55,665 bases of DNA from Lachnospiraceae bacterium (lineage in GTDB: Bacteria; Bacillota; Clostridia; Lachnospirales; Lachnospiraceae): positions 1 through 55,665 of the forward strand of contig JAGPKJ010000005.1 in NCBI GenBank assembly GCA_018053995.1, in the 5' to 3' direction. The notes under the pieces are model-generated. The model was not told the DNA's origin and ran no database searches. It was given only the letters and a program-made list of their open reading frames with translations. The position numbers and the translations under genes were made by a program. The number at the start of each line of letters is the position of its first letter. Positions within the stretch are counted from its first letter, which is position 1. This document shows, piece by piece, positions 23,485 through 32,944 of the stretch.

Positions 23485-24444
23485 ATGAATAACGCAGAAT
23501 TTAACAGCAAGATCGTGGAGAAAATGAATGAATATGTAGGCGGTGGATATGAGATAAGTCTTGCAAAAGTAAGAAAGAACAATGGAATCATACTTGATGG
23601 AATGACTGTCAGAAAAAACGGAAAAAATACTGCACCGACATTATACTTGAACAGTCTGTATGAGGATTATAAAGATGGAGCATCTTTTGGAGAGGTGTTT
23701 GAGCATCTTAGATCATTTTATGATAAGCACGATGGATCAGATCCGGATGACAGTATATCATCTATAGATGCGAATATTTTCGAAAGCTTCGATAATATTA
23801 GAACGCGTATATTATATAAGCTGATAAATGCAGAGAAGAACGAAAAGCTTTTAGAAGATATTCCACAAATTATATGGAATGATCTCGCAATCATATTATT
23901 CAATTCATATCCACGCATATCGATCGGCGGTGCAACGGTACTCATAAAAAATGAATATATTTCAAACTGGAATGTGACGATTGAAGATCTTATAAAGTGC
24001 AGTACAGAGAATATGCCCAAAGCAGCACCGGCGCAGCTTATTCCATTGACACGGATGATCGCTCAGCTTATGGGAGATGCGGATTCATTTGGAGAGCATG
24101 ACGTAACAGATGAAGACATCAGTAATGCAGATATCAGCAATGCAGATACCAGTACTCCAATGTATGTTCTTAGTAACCGTGACAGAATGTTCGGAGCTGC
24201 CGCAATGATATATTCAAACCGCATAAGTCTCCTTGCGGAGAAACTTGAGCATAATATCTATGTGATCCCCAGTTCTATACATGAAGTGATCCTGGTGCCG
24301 GATATGGGAAACAGCGATCCGGATTACTTAAGGGATACGATAAAAGAAGTAAATGAGACTCAGGTCGAACCGGAAGAGGTACTGTCAGATCAGCTTTATT
24401 ATTATGACAGAACAGAGAAGAAGATATCTGTACTGTGTGCGTAA
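23485..24444 (+). CDS. DUF5688 family protein
   Basis: This 319-residue, soluble protein belongs to a family of unknown function frequent in Lachnospiraceae. The opening (KIVEKMNEYVGGGYEIS, then KVRKNNGIILDGM) and the C-terminal block (YVLSNRDRMFGAAAMIY, then YVIPSSIHEVILVPD) are the features by which I recognise it. No catalytic motif or signal peptide is visible. A tandem ISNAD duplication occurs near residues 213-222. ATG at 23485 follows AAGAGAGA. The 17 bases that begin with its stop codon are repeated 26 bases later (24468). Function is unknown. Confidence 0.8.
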   Translation: MNNAEFNSKIVEKMNEYVGGGYEISLAKVRKNNGIILDGMTVRKNGKNTAPTLYLNSLYEDYKDGASFGEVFEHLRSFYDKHDGSDPDDSISSIDANIFESFDNIRTRILYKLINAEKNEKLLEDIPQIIWNDLAIILFNSYPRISIGGATVLIKNEYISNWNVTIEDLIKCSTENMPKAAPAQLIPLTRMIAQLMGDADSFGEHDVTDEDISNADISNADTSTPMYVLSNRDRMFGAAAMIYSNRISLLAEKLEHNIYVIPSSIHEVILVPDMGNSDPDYLRDTIKEVNETQVEPEEVLSDQLYYYDRTEKKISVLCA

Positions 24445-24484
24445 TGAATCATATGATGCGGTGCGCATAATGAATCATATGATG
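24442..24484. repeat. duplication starting at the DUF5688 stop codon (period 26)
   Basis: TAATGAATCATATGATG is perfect at 24442-24458 and 24468-24484. The first TAA is the stop codon. The second copy runs directly into the dispersed element at 24481. Confidence 0.85.
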
Positions 24485-24520
24485 TGGGTGTCAAAAGTAG
24501 CAATTGTGTTATGATCAAAT
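24481..24520 (+). repeat. dispersed intergenic element, copy between DUF5688 gene and tRNA-Arg
   Basis: GATGTGGGTGTCAAAAGTAG followed by CAATTGTGTTATGATC. The first 17 bases are identical to the copy at 28051. The TGTTATGAT extended -10 (24507-24515) is present. Confidence 0.75.
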
Positions 24521-24529
24521 CTGACATGA

Positions 24530-24560
24530 GAACCTTCCACATGCGCGGAAGGTTCTTGTA
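24530..24560 (+). terminator. possible terminator before tRNA-Arg
   Basis: A 9-bp perfect stem, GAACCTTCC (24530-24538) with GGAAGGTTC (24547-24555), with only a weak T stretch after it (TTGTAT). Confidence 0.45.
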
Positions 24561-24603
24561 TCAGGCACGTCTGGAAGCGGATAAACGGGGATTTCACAGA
24601 ATT

Positions 24604-24632
24604 TTAACTGGACAACAAAAGTGTGCTATGAT
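24604..24632 (+). promoter_or_regulatory. tRNA-Arg promoter (extended -10)
   Basis: TTAACT (24604-24609), 17 bases, then TATGAT (24627-24632) preceded by TGC. The tRNA starts 37 bases downstream. Confidence 0.5.
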
Positions 24633-24668
24633 AGTATATCTAATGGCGTAACAAATTTGTAACAATTT

Positions 24669-24740
24669 GCACTCGTAGTCTAATGGATAGAACGGAGGCC
24701 TCCGACGCCTTTGATGCAGGTTCGATTCCTGTCGGGTGCA
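24669..24740 (+). tRNA. tRNA-Arg (anticodon CCG)
   Basis: The acceptor arms GCACTCG (24669-24675) and CGGGTGC (24733-24739) pair with one T-G. The anticodon stem GAGGC/GCCTT encloses loop CTCCGAC, so the anticodon is CCG, reading CGG. The T arm is GCAGG-TTCGATT-CCTGT. The discriminator is A (24740), and CCA is not encoded (CTG follows). Confidence 0.95.
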
Positions 24741-24803
24741 CTGTAAGTATGTAAGCACATAGAAAGCATACTGCATAAGCCTTATTATAATTGAGAGGAT
24801 AAT

Positions 24804-26156
24804 ATGAATACTTCAAATAATAATATCAGCGAGTTCATAAAAGAAAGTTTCAAGAAAATATGGCAGTTTCTTAAAAGCCATCTTCGTGTAGTTATTCCGA
24901 TAGCGATACTTATCGTACTTGTTATCGCTACAGCAGTTGGAACAGTGATGCAGAATAAAAAGGATGCGGAAGAAGCAAAGAAAGTTGCCGCTACTGCTGC
25001 GACAGTGACAGAGACTGCATCAGCTGCGATAGAGATTCCGGATGTTCCACTTGAAAAAAATGCAAATGCGGATATCAATAAACTTTTCGAATCGTATTAT
25101 AAGGCAATGACATCTGGTGATATTGATTCGGTAAAGAAGCTGAACAATAATGTTGATGAGACCGAAAAGATCAGAATCAGCGAGACTGCAAAATATATAG
25201 ATAAATACGACAAGATAGACGTATATACAAAAAGCGGTCCTGTTAAAGGAACATATCTTGCGTATGTCTATTCGATGGTAAAGTTCAAAGATTATGATGA
25301 TGAAGTCCCGGGAATGCAGGCATATTACGTATGCACAGATAAGAATGGCGGACTTTATATTGAAGAGAATGAACAGGACGAATCAGTAATAAATTATATA
25401 AGAGAAGTTTCTCTTCAGGATGATGTAGTAGATCTGAATAACAAGGTCGCAGTTTCATATAATGATATGATCGCAAAGGATTCCGACTTAAGCAAGTTTC
25501 TTCTTAAGCTTTCAAATGATATAGATGTAGCGGTCGGAGAGACACTCGCACAGGCAGAAAGTACTGAGGCCGGTGATACAACAGAAACAGAATCTACAGA
25601 AGAGACAGCATCACAGACAGCAGAAACAACGGCTGTAGCAGCCGGTACAAAAGTCCAGACAACTGACGTTGTAAATGTACGATCATCTGACAGCGAGACT
25701 GCAGATAAACTAGGTAAGGCACAGATAGGTGATACATTTGAACTTAAGCAGGAAAAGGAAAACGGCTGGAGCGAGATAGATTATAATGGAACGGATGCAT
25801 ATATAAAAACGGAATTTCTGAAAAAAGTAACGGAAACTGCTGATTCATCAGATGATACTAAGAAGACTGATGATACTCAGGATAAAGATGATACAGCTAA
25901 GACCGATGATTCAAAGAGCACTGACACAAAGAATGCAGATACAGACACAACATCGACGAATTCATTTGCTCAGGGCAGTACTGTCACAGTAAAAGAAACG
26001 GTACGTATAAGAGGTGGGGCAAGTACAGATTCGATGAAGCTTGGATCTGCTTATAAAGGTGATCATTTTAAAGTCCTGATGCAGATGCAGAATGGATGGG
26101 TAAAGATTGATTATAACGGCAAGACAGGATACATAAAGGCAGATTTCCTGGAGTAA
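24804..26156 (+). CDS. membrane-anchored protein with two bacterial SH3 domains
   Basis: This 450-residue protein probably faces the cell wall. A membrane helix lies at about 30-48 (VVIPIAILIVLVIATAVGTV), with an unprocessed N-terminus inside. A conserved extracytoplasmic domain follows at about 75-245. The first SH3b is at about 282-345 (VVNVRSSDSETADKLGKA ... NGWSEIDYNGTDAYI). A Thr/Asp-rich linker (348-388) leads to the second SH3b at about 392-450, which ends WVKIDYNGKTGYIKADFLE. SH3b domains bind peptidoglycan or act as spacing modules. ATG at 24804 follows GAGAGGA. No catalytic domain is seen, so a binding or scaffold role is likely. A terminator follows. Confidence 0.85.
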   Translation: MNTSNNNISEFIKESFKKIWQFLKSHLRVVIPIAILIVLVIATAVGTVMQNKKDAEEAKKVAATAATVTETASAAIEIPDVPLEKNANADINKLFESYYKAMTSGDIDSVKKLNNNVDETEKIRISETAKYIDKYDKIDVYTKSGPVKGTYLAYVYSMVKFKDYDDEVPGMQAYYVCTDKNGGLYIEENEQDESVINYIREVSLQDDVVDLNNKVAVSYNDMIAKDSDLSKFLLKLSNDIDVAVGETLAQAESTEAGDTTETESTEETASQTAETTAVAAGTKVQTTDVVNVRSSDSETADKLGKAQIGDTFELKQEKENGWSEIDYNGTDAYIKTEFLKKVTETADSSDDTKKTDDTQDKDDTAKTDDSKSTDTKNADTDTTSTNSFAQGSTVTVKETVRIRGGASTDSMKLGSAYKGDHFKVLMQMQNGWVKIDYNGKTGYIKADFLE

Positions 26157-26231
26157 AAGAATCATTGGATTAAGAAGTCTTTCACATATCTGGAAATGGA
26201 GCAATACGCAAAACAATAATATTTGAGACCC

Positions 26232-26263
26232 AGAGGAAGAGTATAAAGCTCTTCCTCTTTTTG
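26232..26263 (+). terminator. terminator of the SH3-domain gene
   Basis: AGAGGAAGAG (26232-26241) pairs with CTCTTCCTCT (26249-26258), followed by TTTTTG. Confidence 0.88.
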
Positions 26264-26323
26264 TTGTGTGTTAATAAGGTGAATTCTATTCAACAGGAAG
26301 TGTATTTAATTGAATCAAATAGA

Positions 26324-26367
26324 TGTACAAGCACACTGGTATGCATGTATACAAGTATTAATGTACA
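26324..26367. promoter_or_regulatory. three evenly spaced palindromes upstream of gdhA
   Basis: TGTACA at 26324-26329 and 26362-26367 flank the near-palindrome GTATGCATGTATAC at 26339-26352. The three centres are exactly 19 bases apart. It lies 53 bases upstream of the gdhA -35, so an activator or repressor array is possible. No known regulator is assigned. The rest of the 26157-26495 gap holds the SH3 gene terminator and the gdhA promoter. Confidence 0.4.
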
Positions 26368-26419
26368 ATTTGAACAAAAAAACGCACAAAATTTCTACTG
26401 ATTACAGTGATAAAGTGGC

Positions 26420-26448
26420 TTGTGCGCGGAAACGACCGGGGATATACT
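26420..26448 (+). promoter_or_regulatory. gdhA promoter
   Basis: TTGTGC (26420-26425), 17-base spacer, TATACT (26443-26448), 47 bases before the ATG. Confidence 0.6.
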
Positions 26449-26477
26449 ATATAACGTAATAAAAAAACAAACAGTAG

Positions 26478-27830
<1,353 letters not shown>

Positions 27831-27867
27831 TACCAGGCAGAAATAGTGATGTACTAAAGATATGTTT

Positions 27868-27923
27868 CCTCACGGCTGAACACATATGATTAAGCATGTG
27901 TTCATGCTGTGGGGATTTTTTTG
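27868..27923 (+). terminator. gdhA terminator
   Basis: A long stem: CCTCACGGCTGAACACAT (27868-27885) with ATGTGTTCATGCTGTGGGG (27896-27914), inner 8 bp perfect, followed by ATTTTTTT. Confidence 0.85.
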
Positions 27924-27938
27924 CATCATATAGTTAAG

Positions 27939-27968
27939 TTTCAAAAGCAGCATATGTATTATGCTGCC
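27939..27968. repeat. partial dispersed element with hairpin
   Basis: TTTCAAAAGCAGCATATGTATTATGCTGCC resembles the middle of the dispersed element. GCAGCAT (27948-27954) pairs with ATGCTGC (27961-27967). It is followed by TTGACACTTGCACCATCA, which itself resembles 5811-5828. Confidence 0.4.
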
Positions 27969-28050
27969 GGGAATTGTGTTGACACTTGCACCATCACATT
28001 GTACAGAATATAAAACTGTATGTTGATTCATCTTGGTGCTATTATATATG

Positions 28051-28101
28051 GATGTGGGTGTCAAAAGCAGCAGTTGTGTGATGATACGAATTGCATTGCT
28101 T
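28051..28101 (+). repeat. dispersed intergenic element, copy upstream of the DUF2156 gene
   Basis: GATGTGGGTGTCAAAAGCAGCAGTTGTG and then TGATGATACGAATTGCATTGCTTTC. It is nearly identical over its length to the copies at 21543 and 24481. It lies 67 bases before the next gene. Confidence 0.75.
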
Positions 28102-28167
28102 TCTAAAATGTGATTCCAACATTTGGAAGTCAGCGCAGATTTACAGAAATTATGATCAGGAGCAGAT

Positions 28168-29061
28168 ATGTTAGATTTTCATAAACTTACACTAGATGAT
28201 ATACCGTTACTGAAGCATTACTTTATTAATAAAATAAATCGTACATGTGATTTCACTATTGGCGGAACATTTATGTGGCGCGATTTCTTTCATACAGAAT
28301 ATGCGATAACGGATGATACGCTTATCACAAAATCGATTGTACATTATGCAAATAACAGGGAAGTATTTACGATTCCGCTTGGAGATAACCTTGAGCATGC
28401 ATATGATGAGATCAGTGCATATTGTTCAGAAAAGAATATACCGTTGATATTCGGAACTGTTACAGATGAAGATTTGCCGGAACTTGAAAAGAGATTTTCG
28501 TGTGATAAGAGAGTCGAGCCGGACTGGTCGGATTATCTCTACAATGCTTCTGATCTTATTGATCTGAAAGGAAGGCATTATAGCGGACAGCGTAATCATA
28601 TCAACGCTTTCAGGAGAGAAAACCCTGATGCGTCATATGAAGTCATAACACATGATAATCTTGATGAAGTCTTATCTTTTTACAAAGGATCAGACCTTAT
28701 CGATTCAAAAGAATCCGCGGTGTTCCATGAAGAGCAGGAAAAGACTATAGAGGTACTCGAAAAATACGATACATATGGTCTTGTCGGCGGACTGATCAGA
28801 ACGGAAGGCAAGATTGCGGCATTTTCCGTGGGAGAGATAATAGGCGATACACTGTACGACCATATAGAGAAAGCTGATACTACATATAACGGCATATATC
28901 AGGTCATAGCACGTGATTTTCCGGAACATGCAGTAACACCTGAAGTTATGTATATAAACAGGGAAGAGGATGTTGGTGACGAAGGACTGAGACGTTCGAA
29001 ACTGTCATATCGTCCGTGCAGGATTCTTACAAAATATACAGTACGTGCGATAGAGAGATGA
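28168..29061 (+). CDS. DUF2156 protein (phosphatidylglycerol lysyltransferase C-terminal-like)
   Basis: This 297-residue, soluble protein has two tandem GNAT-like folds, as in the DUF2156/LPG-synthase C-terminal family. Family-like stretches include CDFTIGGTFMWRDFF near residue 31, LKGRHYSGQRNHINAFRR (about 133-150), and the C-terminal MYINREEDVGDEGLRRSKLS followed by YRPCRI. The family transfers acyl or aminoacyl groups. Its soluble members are mostly uncharacterised and lack the membrane part needed to act on lipids. ATG at 28168 is preceded by AGGAGCAGAT. A GNAT-type gene follows 87 bases downstream, so the two may be co-transcribed. Confidence 0.82.
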   Translation: MLDFHKLTLDDIPLLKHYFINKINRTCDFTIGGTFMWRDFFHTEYAITDDTLITKSIVHYANNREVFTIPLGDNLEHAYDEISAYCSEKNIPLIFGTVTDEDLPELEKRFSCDKRVEPDWSDYLYNASDLIDLKGRHYSGQRNHINAFRRENPDASYEVITHDNLDEVLSFYKGSDLIDSKESAVFHEEQEKTIEVLEKYDTYGLVGGLIRTEGKIAAFSVGEIIGDTLYDHIEKADTTYNGIYQVIARDFPEHAVTPEVMYINREEDVGDEGLRRSKLSYRPCRILTKYTVRAIER

Positions 29062-29148
29062 ATATACTGCAGAAATTAATATAAAGTAAAACAGAGAGAC
29101 AGATGTACTACAGGATTAGTGCAGTCAAGATACGCTGAGGGCGATCAT

Positions 29149-30318
29149 ATGTCGGAAGATAAAAGACTTCAAAATGAAATCAGAGAAATATCAGCAGAGC
29201 GAAAATTTGAGACGGTAAAGGGATGCAAATGTGGAATCCGCGTCCTTTCAGGCAGCGCGTCTTCAATGCTTTACAGATTGTGGTCAGATGTCTTTACAGA
29301 TGAGACAAAGAGATATAATGACTTTTATTTTACAAGAAAAGCACCTAAGAGCTTGTGCTATTGTCTAAATGAGATTGGAGAGAAAGATCCTGTCTCAATG
29401 ATGATCAGAACTCCATACAGCCTGCGCCTGCGCACTGAGTATAGCCGCGAAAAAATGAAAGCAGACTATATCGTAGGTGTCGCTACAAGAGATGATTGCA
29501 GGCATCGCGGATATATGGACATTATGCTCAGAACAGCACTTTGCGATATGGCAAAAGAAAAGATTCCATTTGCATTTCTTATACCGGCAGATCCGGTCAT
29601 ATATACGCCATATGGATTCTCATATTTTTATTTTCAGATGAAGTGGGAGAAGATCAGAGACGATATCTGCAGTGATAGTTCTTATATTGAAGAGAATATG
29701 GATGAGCCTACAGATGAATGGAAAGAGTTTGAAAAGAAAAATGTCAGGCAGGAGTACAGTGTCTATATAAAGAGAAATGACAGGTATTATCAGGATCTGT
29801 TTGATGAATGTTCGGCTGATGGCGGCGGGATAGTCATTATCAGAAGAGTGGATGACAAGGATATAGTGGGATGTTATTCATTTATCTCCGATAATGGAAA
29901 GAAACAGATCACAGGCATGACACTTATACCGGACATACTTGAGAAAAATAAGATTGATGCGGAAGGTCTTAGCCCATTTATGATGGGAAGACCGGCGGAT
30001 GCTGAAACAATGCTGAAAATGCTGCGCTGCAAAAAGAAATATGATCATAGAACTGTAATAAAATTCAGGCTTTCAGATGATATAATCCCGCAGAACAACA
30101 GTTGTTTCGAATGCAGGGTATCTGAAAAAAAATGCAGTGTGAAAAGGATATCCGACAAAGATATCCCAAAGAAAGAAAGGGAAAGATATCCAATGATAGA
30201 CGCGAGCGAGCTTGCATGTCTCTTTGGAATGAACGGTTGCGTATCGGATGAACTTCAGGTAAAAAATGCCGACAGACTTTTTGCATTTGACAGATGTTTC
30301 ATAAATGAACTTACGTGA
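29149..30318 (+). CDS. GNAT-family N-acetyltransferase (Eis-like architecture)
   Basis: About 389 residues. The N-terminal GNAT domain shows DYIVGVATRDDCRHRGYMD, an R-x-x-G-x-M acetyl-CoA loop variant (RHRGYM), and FAFLIPADPVIYTPYGFSY, the sequence typical of Eis/enhanced-intracellular-survival proteins. A second domain and a sterol-carrier-like C-terminus are expected in Eis, and the length agrees. The C-terminal residues 330-389 contain an SCP2-like pattern. ATG at 29149 has GAGGGCG upstream; GTG 29119 has no RBS. The substrate is unknown. Nine bases separate it from tmcAL. Confidence 0.82.
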   Translation: MSEDKRLQNEIREISAERKFETVKGCKCGIRVLSGSASSMLYRLWSDVFTDETKRYNDFYFTRKAPKSLCYCLNEIGEKDPVSMMIRTPYSLRLRTEYSREKMKADYIVGVATRDDCRHRGYMDIMLRTALCDMAKEKIPFAFLIPADPVIYTPYGFSYFYFQMKWEKIRDDICSDSSYIEENMDEPTDEWKEFEKKNVRQEYSVYIKRNDRYYQDLFDECSADGGGIVIIRRVDDKDIVGCYSFISDNGKKQITGMTLIPDILEKNKIDAEGLSPFMMGRPADAETMLKMLRCKKKYDHRTVIKFRLSDDIIPQNNSCFECRVSEKKCSVKRISDKDIPKKERERYPMIDASELACLFGMNGCVSDELQVKNADRLFAFDRCFINELT

Positions 30319-30327
30319 GGGTATGAC

Positions 30328-31641
30328 ATGAAGACAGTTGCCGTAATAGCGGAGTATAATCCGTTTCATAACGGTCATCTCTATCAGCTTGAATGTGCCA
30401 GGAGGCGCACGGGCGCTGACAGGATGGTCGTTCTTATGTGTGGGGATTTTACACAGCGTGGGGAACCGGTCGTTTTAGATAAGTATTCGCGCGCGGAAAC
30501 CGTACTTAAGGCAGGAGCGAATCTTGTGATAATGATGCCTGTATCTGTGTCGATATCAGGGGCACAGCAATATGCAGATGGATGTGTGAAGATATTAGAT
30601 GCACTGGGGACTGTTGATTATCTTAGCTTTGGGAGTGAGTGTGGAACGATAGGACAGCTTAAGGCAATGGCTGATTTCTTTGATGACCCGCCCAAGGAGT
30701 ATCTGAGATATGTTACGCAGAAGCTGTCAGAAGGAATGACGTATGCGTCATCAAGACAGGCTGCTATGGAAATGTGGAAAGCAGAATGCGGCAATAGTCC
30801 GTATGAAAATGAAACATGCGGAAACGGGCATCTGTTGAATGGAAATCTGGTTGATACATCTGTTCTTGAGGGCTCAAACAATATCCTTGGCATAGAATAT
30901 CTGAAAGCTCTTTTGGCAAATAAAAGTCTTATAGAACCTTCACCGGTTACACGCATGGGATCTGCACACGGAGATAGCGAAAGGCGAGACGGATATTGTG
31001 AGGTGCTTACTGGAGATGGAGAACACACAAAGATGAAGATCTCGTCAGCTTCTGCACTACGGAAATGCATGGCTGAAGGCAGAATTTCCGCGATAAGAGA
31101 ATATGTTCCTGATATTTCTTTTGATATGGTAAATAGATCACCAGAACTTTGTCAGGTGACTATCGACGATTTTTCACTTTTACTTCATGACAGGATCATG
31201 AATCACTCGTCAGATGAACTGGCGGAATATTACGAGTGCAGTCCTGAACTCGCAGACAGGATCAAAAAGCGGGAAGGTGGCTTTACAACATTTACCGGAT
31301 TTGCAAAGCTGCTAAAGACAAAAGAGATGACATACTCACGCATATCACGGGTGCTGATGCATATAGTGCTCGGAATAAAGAAAGCTCCAGACAGAGCACA
31401 GTACATAAGAGTCCTTGGATTCAGGGACAATGCGGGTGACCTTATGCATGAGATATCAGTAAACGCAAAAGTACCAATGATAACAAAAGTTGCAGATGCG
31501 GGGAAAAAACTTGATGCAGAAGCATTTTCATATTTCAAACAGGATATTGCCGCGGCAGAGATATATAACAATGTTATACTTGATAAATTCGGGATGCGTA
31601 TGACAGACGAATACCGAAAGCAGTTTCCTGTCGTTCGTTAA
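30328..31641 (+). CDS. tmcAL: tRNA(Met) cytidine acetate ligase
   Basis: This 437-residue enzyme (formerly YlbM) acetylates the wobble cytidine of elongator tRNA-Met with acetate and ATP. The N-terminal nucleotidyltransferase-like domain has VIAEYNPFHNGH (residues 6-17), CGDFTQRGEPVVLDKYSRAE, and SFGSECG. The C-terminal helical region (about 280-437) contains LGIKKAPDRAQYIRVLGF. ATG at 30328 follows TGAGGG. It starts 9 bases after the GNAT gene and is probably in its operon. A stable, acetate-dependent enzyme next to the acetate-producing pta-ackA genes is notable but may be coincidence. Confidence 0.93.
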   Translation: MKTVAVIAEYNPFHNGHLYQLECARRRTGADRMVVLMCGDFTQRGEPVVLDKYSRAETVLKAGANLVIMMPVSVSISGAQQYADGCVKILDALGTVDYLSFGSECGTIGQLKAMADFFDDPPKEYLRYVTQKLSEGMTYASSRQAAMEMWKAECGNSPYENETCGNGHLLNGNLVDTSVLEGSNNILGIEYLKALLANKSLIEPSPVTRMGSAHGDSERRDGYCEVLTGDGEHTKMKISSASALRKCMAEGRISAIREYVPDISFDMVNRSPELCQVTIDDFSLLLHDRIMNHSSDELAEYYECSPELADRIKKREGGFTTFTGFAKLLKTKEMTYSRISRVLMHIVLGIKKAPDRAQYIRVLGFRDNAGDLMHEISVNAKVPMITKVADAGKKLDAEAFSYFKQDIAAAEIYNNVILDKFGMRMTDEYRKQFPVVR

Positions 31642-31713
31642 GACTAATCGTTATTTATTTGTCAAAGTGACGAATTTGTATTGAAAAATAGACAATCTTT
31701 TCGGCATTATTTC

Positions 31714-31742
31714 TTGTATACATACATTTTTTAATCTATAAT
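31714..31742 (+). promoter_or_regulatory. pta promoter
   Basis: TTGTAT (31714-31719), 17-base spacer, perfect TATAAT (31737-31742). The predicted start, near 31749, lies inside the left arm of the following hairpin. Confidence 0.65.
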
Positions 31743-31743
31743 T

Positions 31744-31777
31744 AATCCGCGGGTTAAAATTCCTGCGGATTTTTTTG
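31744..31777 (+). terminator. terminator of tmcAL overlapping the pta promoter
   Basis: AATCCGCGG (31744-31752) pairs with CCTGCGGATT (31762-31771), one mismatch, followed by TTTTTT. It begins two bases after the pta -10, so it can stop read-through but should not form whole in RNA from the pta promoter. Confidence 0.8.
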
Positions 31778-31829
31778 AGTAAAAAATGCAATTGTATCAA
31801 GACACTATTAGAAAAAAGGAGTGTAGATT

Positions 31830-32831
31830 ATGGCTTACATTGACAGAATCAAGGAAAAGGCAAAGGCAGACAAGAGGACGATCGTTCTGCCGGAGACGGA
31901 CGATAAGAGAACACTGATCGCAGCAGCACACATTGTAGAAGAAGGTATTGCCGACATCATAATGGTAGGTGATGAGGGAAAGATTAAAGACGGCGCAAAG
32001 TGGCTTGAGATCAACCTTGACGGGGTCAAAGTCATCAATCCGAACACAACAGATAAGTTAGATAAATATGTAAATCTTCTTTATGAGACACGTAAGGCAA
32101 AAGGGATGACACCGGAGAAGGCAAAAGAGATCCTTACAACTGATTTTCTTACATTTGGTGTCGTGATGGTCAAGGCAAATGATGCAGACGGAATGGTCGC
32201 AGGTGCATGTCACGCGACAGCAGATACACTTCGCCCGGCACTTCAGATACTTCGTACAGCCCCGGGTGTTAAGCTCGTTTCTGGTTTCTTTATCCTTGAT
32301 GTACCGAATTGTGAATATGGAAGCAATGGAACTTTTCTTTTTGCTGATGCCGGACTTAATCAGGATCCTACGGCTGACCAGCTCGCTGATATTGCAGAAT
32401 CAAGTGCAAAGAGCTTTAGCAGTCTTGTAGGACAGACACCTTATATCGCACTTCTGTCACATTCAACAAAAGGCAGCGCACATCATCCACTTGTAGATAA
32501 GGTAGTGGAAGCCACAGAGATAGCGCATGAACGTTATCCGGAACTTAATCTTGATGGTGAACTTCAGCTTGATGCGGCTCTTGTACCGGAAGTAGCAAAA
32601 TCAAAGGCTCCGGGATCTACAGTTGCAGGCAAAGCAAATGTTCTTATTTTCCCGAATCTTGATGCAGGAAACATTGGATATAAACTGGTTCAGAGACTTG
32701 GCGGTGCGGATGCGTACGGACCTATGCTTCAGGGAATAGCAAAGCCGGTAAACGATCTGTCCCGTGGATGCAAATGGGAAGATATAGTAGGCGTTGTAGC
32801 TCTTACGGCAGTACAGTGCCAGCTGGGCTGA
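31830..32831 (+). CDS. pta: phosphate acetyltransferase
   Basis: This enzyme converts acetyl-CoA and phosphate to acetyl phosphate, the first step of the acetate-ATP pathway. It has 333 residues, the short single-domain Pta type. Family motifs include [48 protein letters not shown], and the C-terminal [13 protein letters not shown] segment. ATG at 31830 has AAAGGAG upstream. Acetate kinase follows 113 bases later. The gap holds a 13-bp perfect palindrome (ATGATAGTATCAT, 32856-32868), so the two genes may be separately regulated. Confidence 0.97.
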   Translation: MAYIDRIKEKAKADKRTIVLPETDDKRTLIAAAHIVEEGIADIIMVGDEGKIKDGAKWLEINLDGVKVINPNTTDKLDKYVNLLYETRKAKGMTPEKAKEILTTDFLTFGVVMVKANDADGMVAGACHATADTLRPALQILRTAPGVKLVSGFFILDVPNCEYGSNGTFLFADAGLNQDPTADQLADIAESSAKSFSSLVGQTPYIALLSHSTKGSAHHPLVDKVVEATEIAHERYPELNLDGELQLDAALVPEVAKSKAPGSTVAGKANVLIFPNLDAGNIGYKLVQRLGGADAYGPMLQGIAKPVNDLSRGCKWEDIVGVVALTAVQCQLG

Positions 32832-32855
32832 TCATTGCATTGGTTTACATAATAA

Positions 32856-32868
32856 ATGATAGTATCAT
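32856..32868. promoter_or_regulatory. perfect 13-bp palindrome between pta and ackA
   Basis: ATGATA-G-TATCAT is an exact palindrome of operator size. No T-run follows, so it is not a terminator. TTGACATAATACATGATATC lies just downstream and may contain the ackA -35. Confidence 0.4.
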
Positions 32869-32944
32869 GATAAAGCGACATAACAGGTTGACATAATACA
32901 TGATATCGATTTGAACTACGGGATATATTTAGGAGATGCATAAA

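Noticed and set aside
24594..24776. Minus-strand ORF containing CTRQESNLHQRRRRPPFYPL
   Set aside because: This is a well-known false protein from the antisense strand of a tRNA gene.
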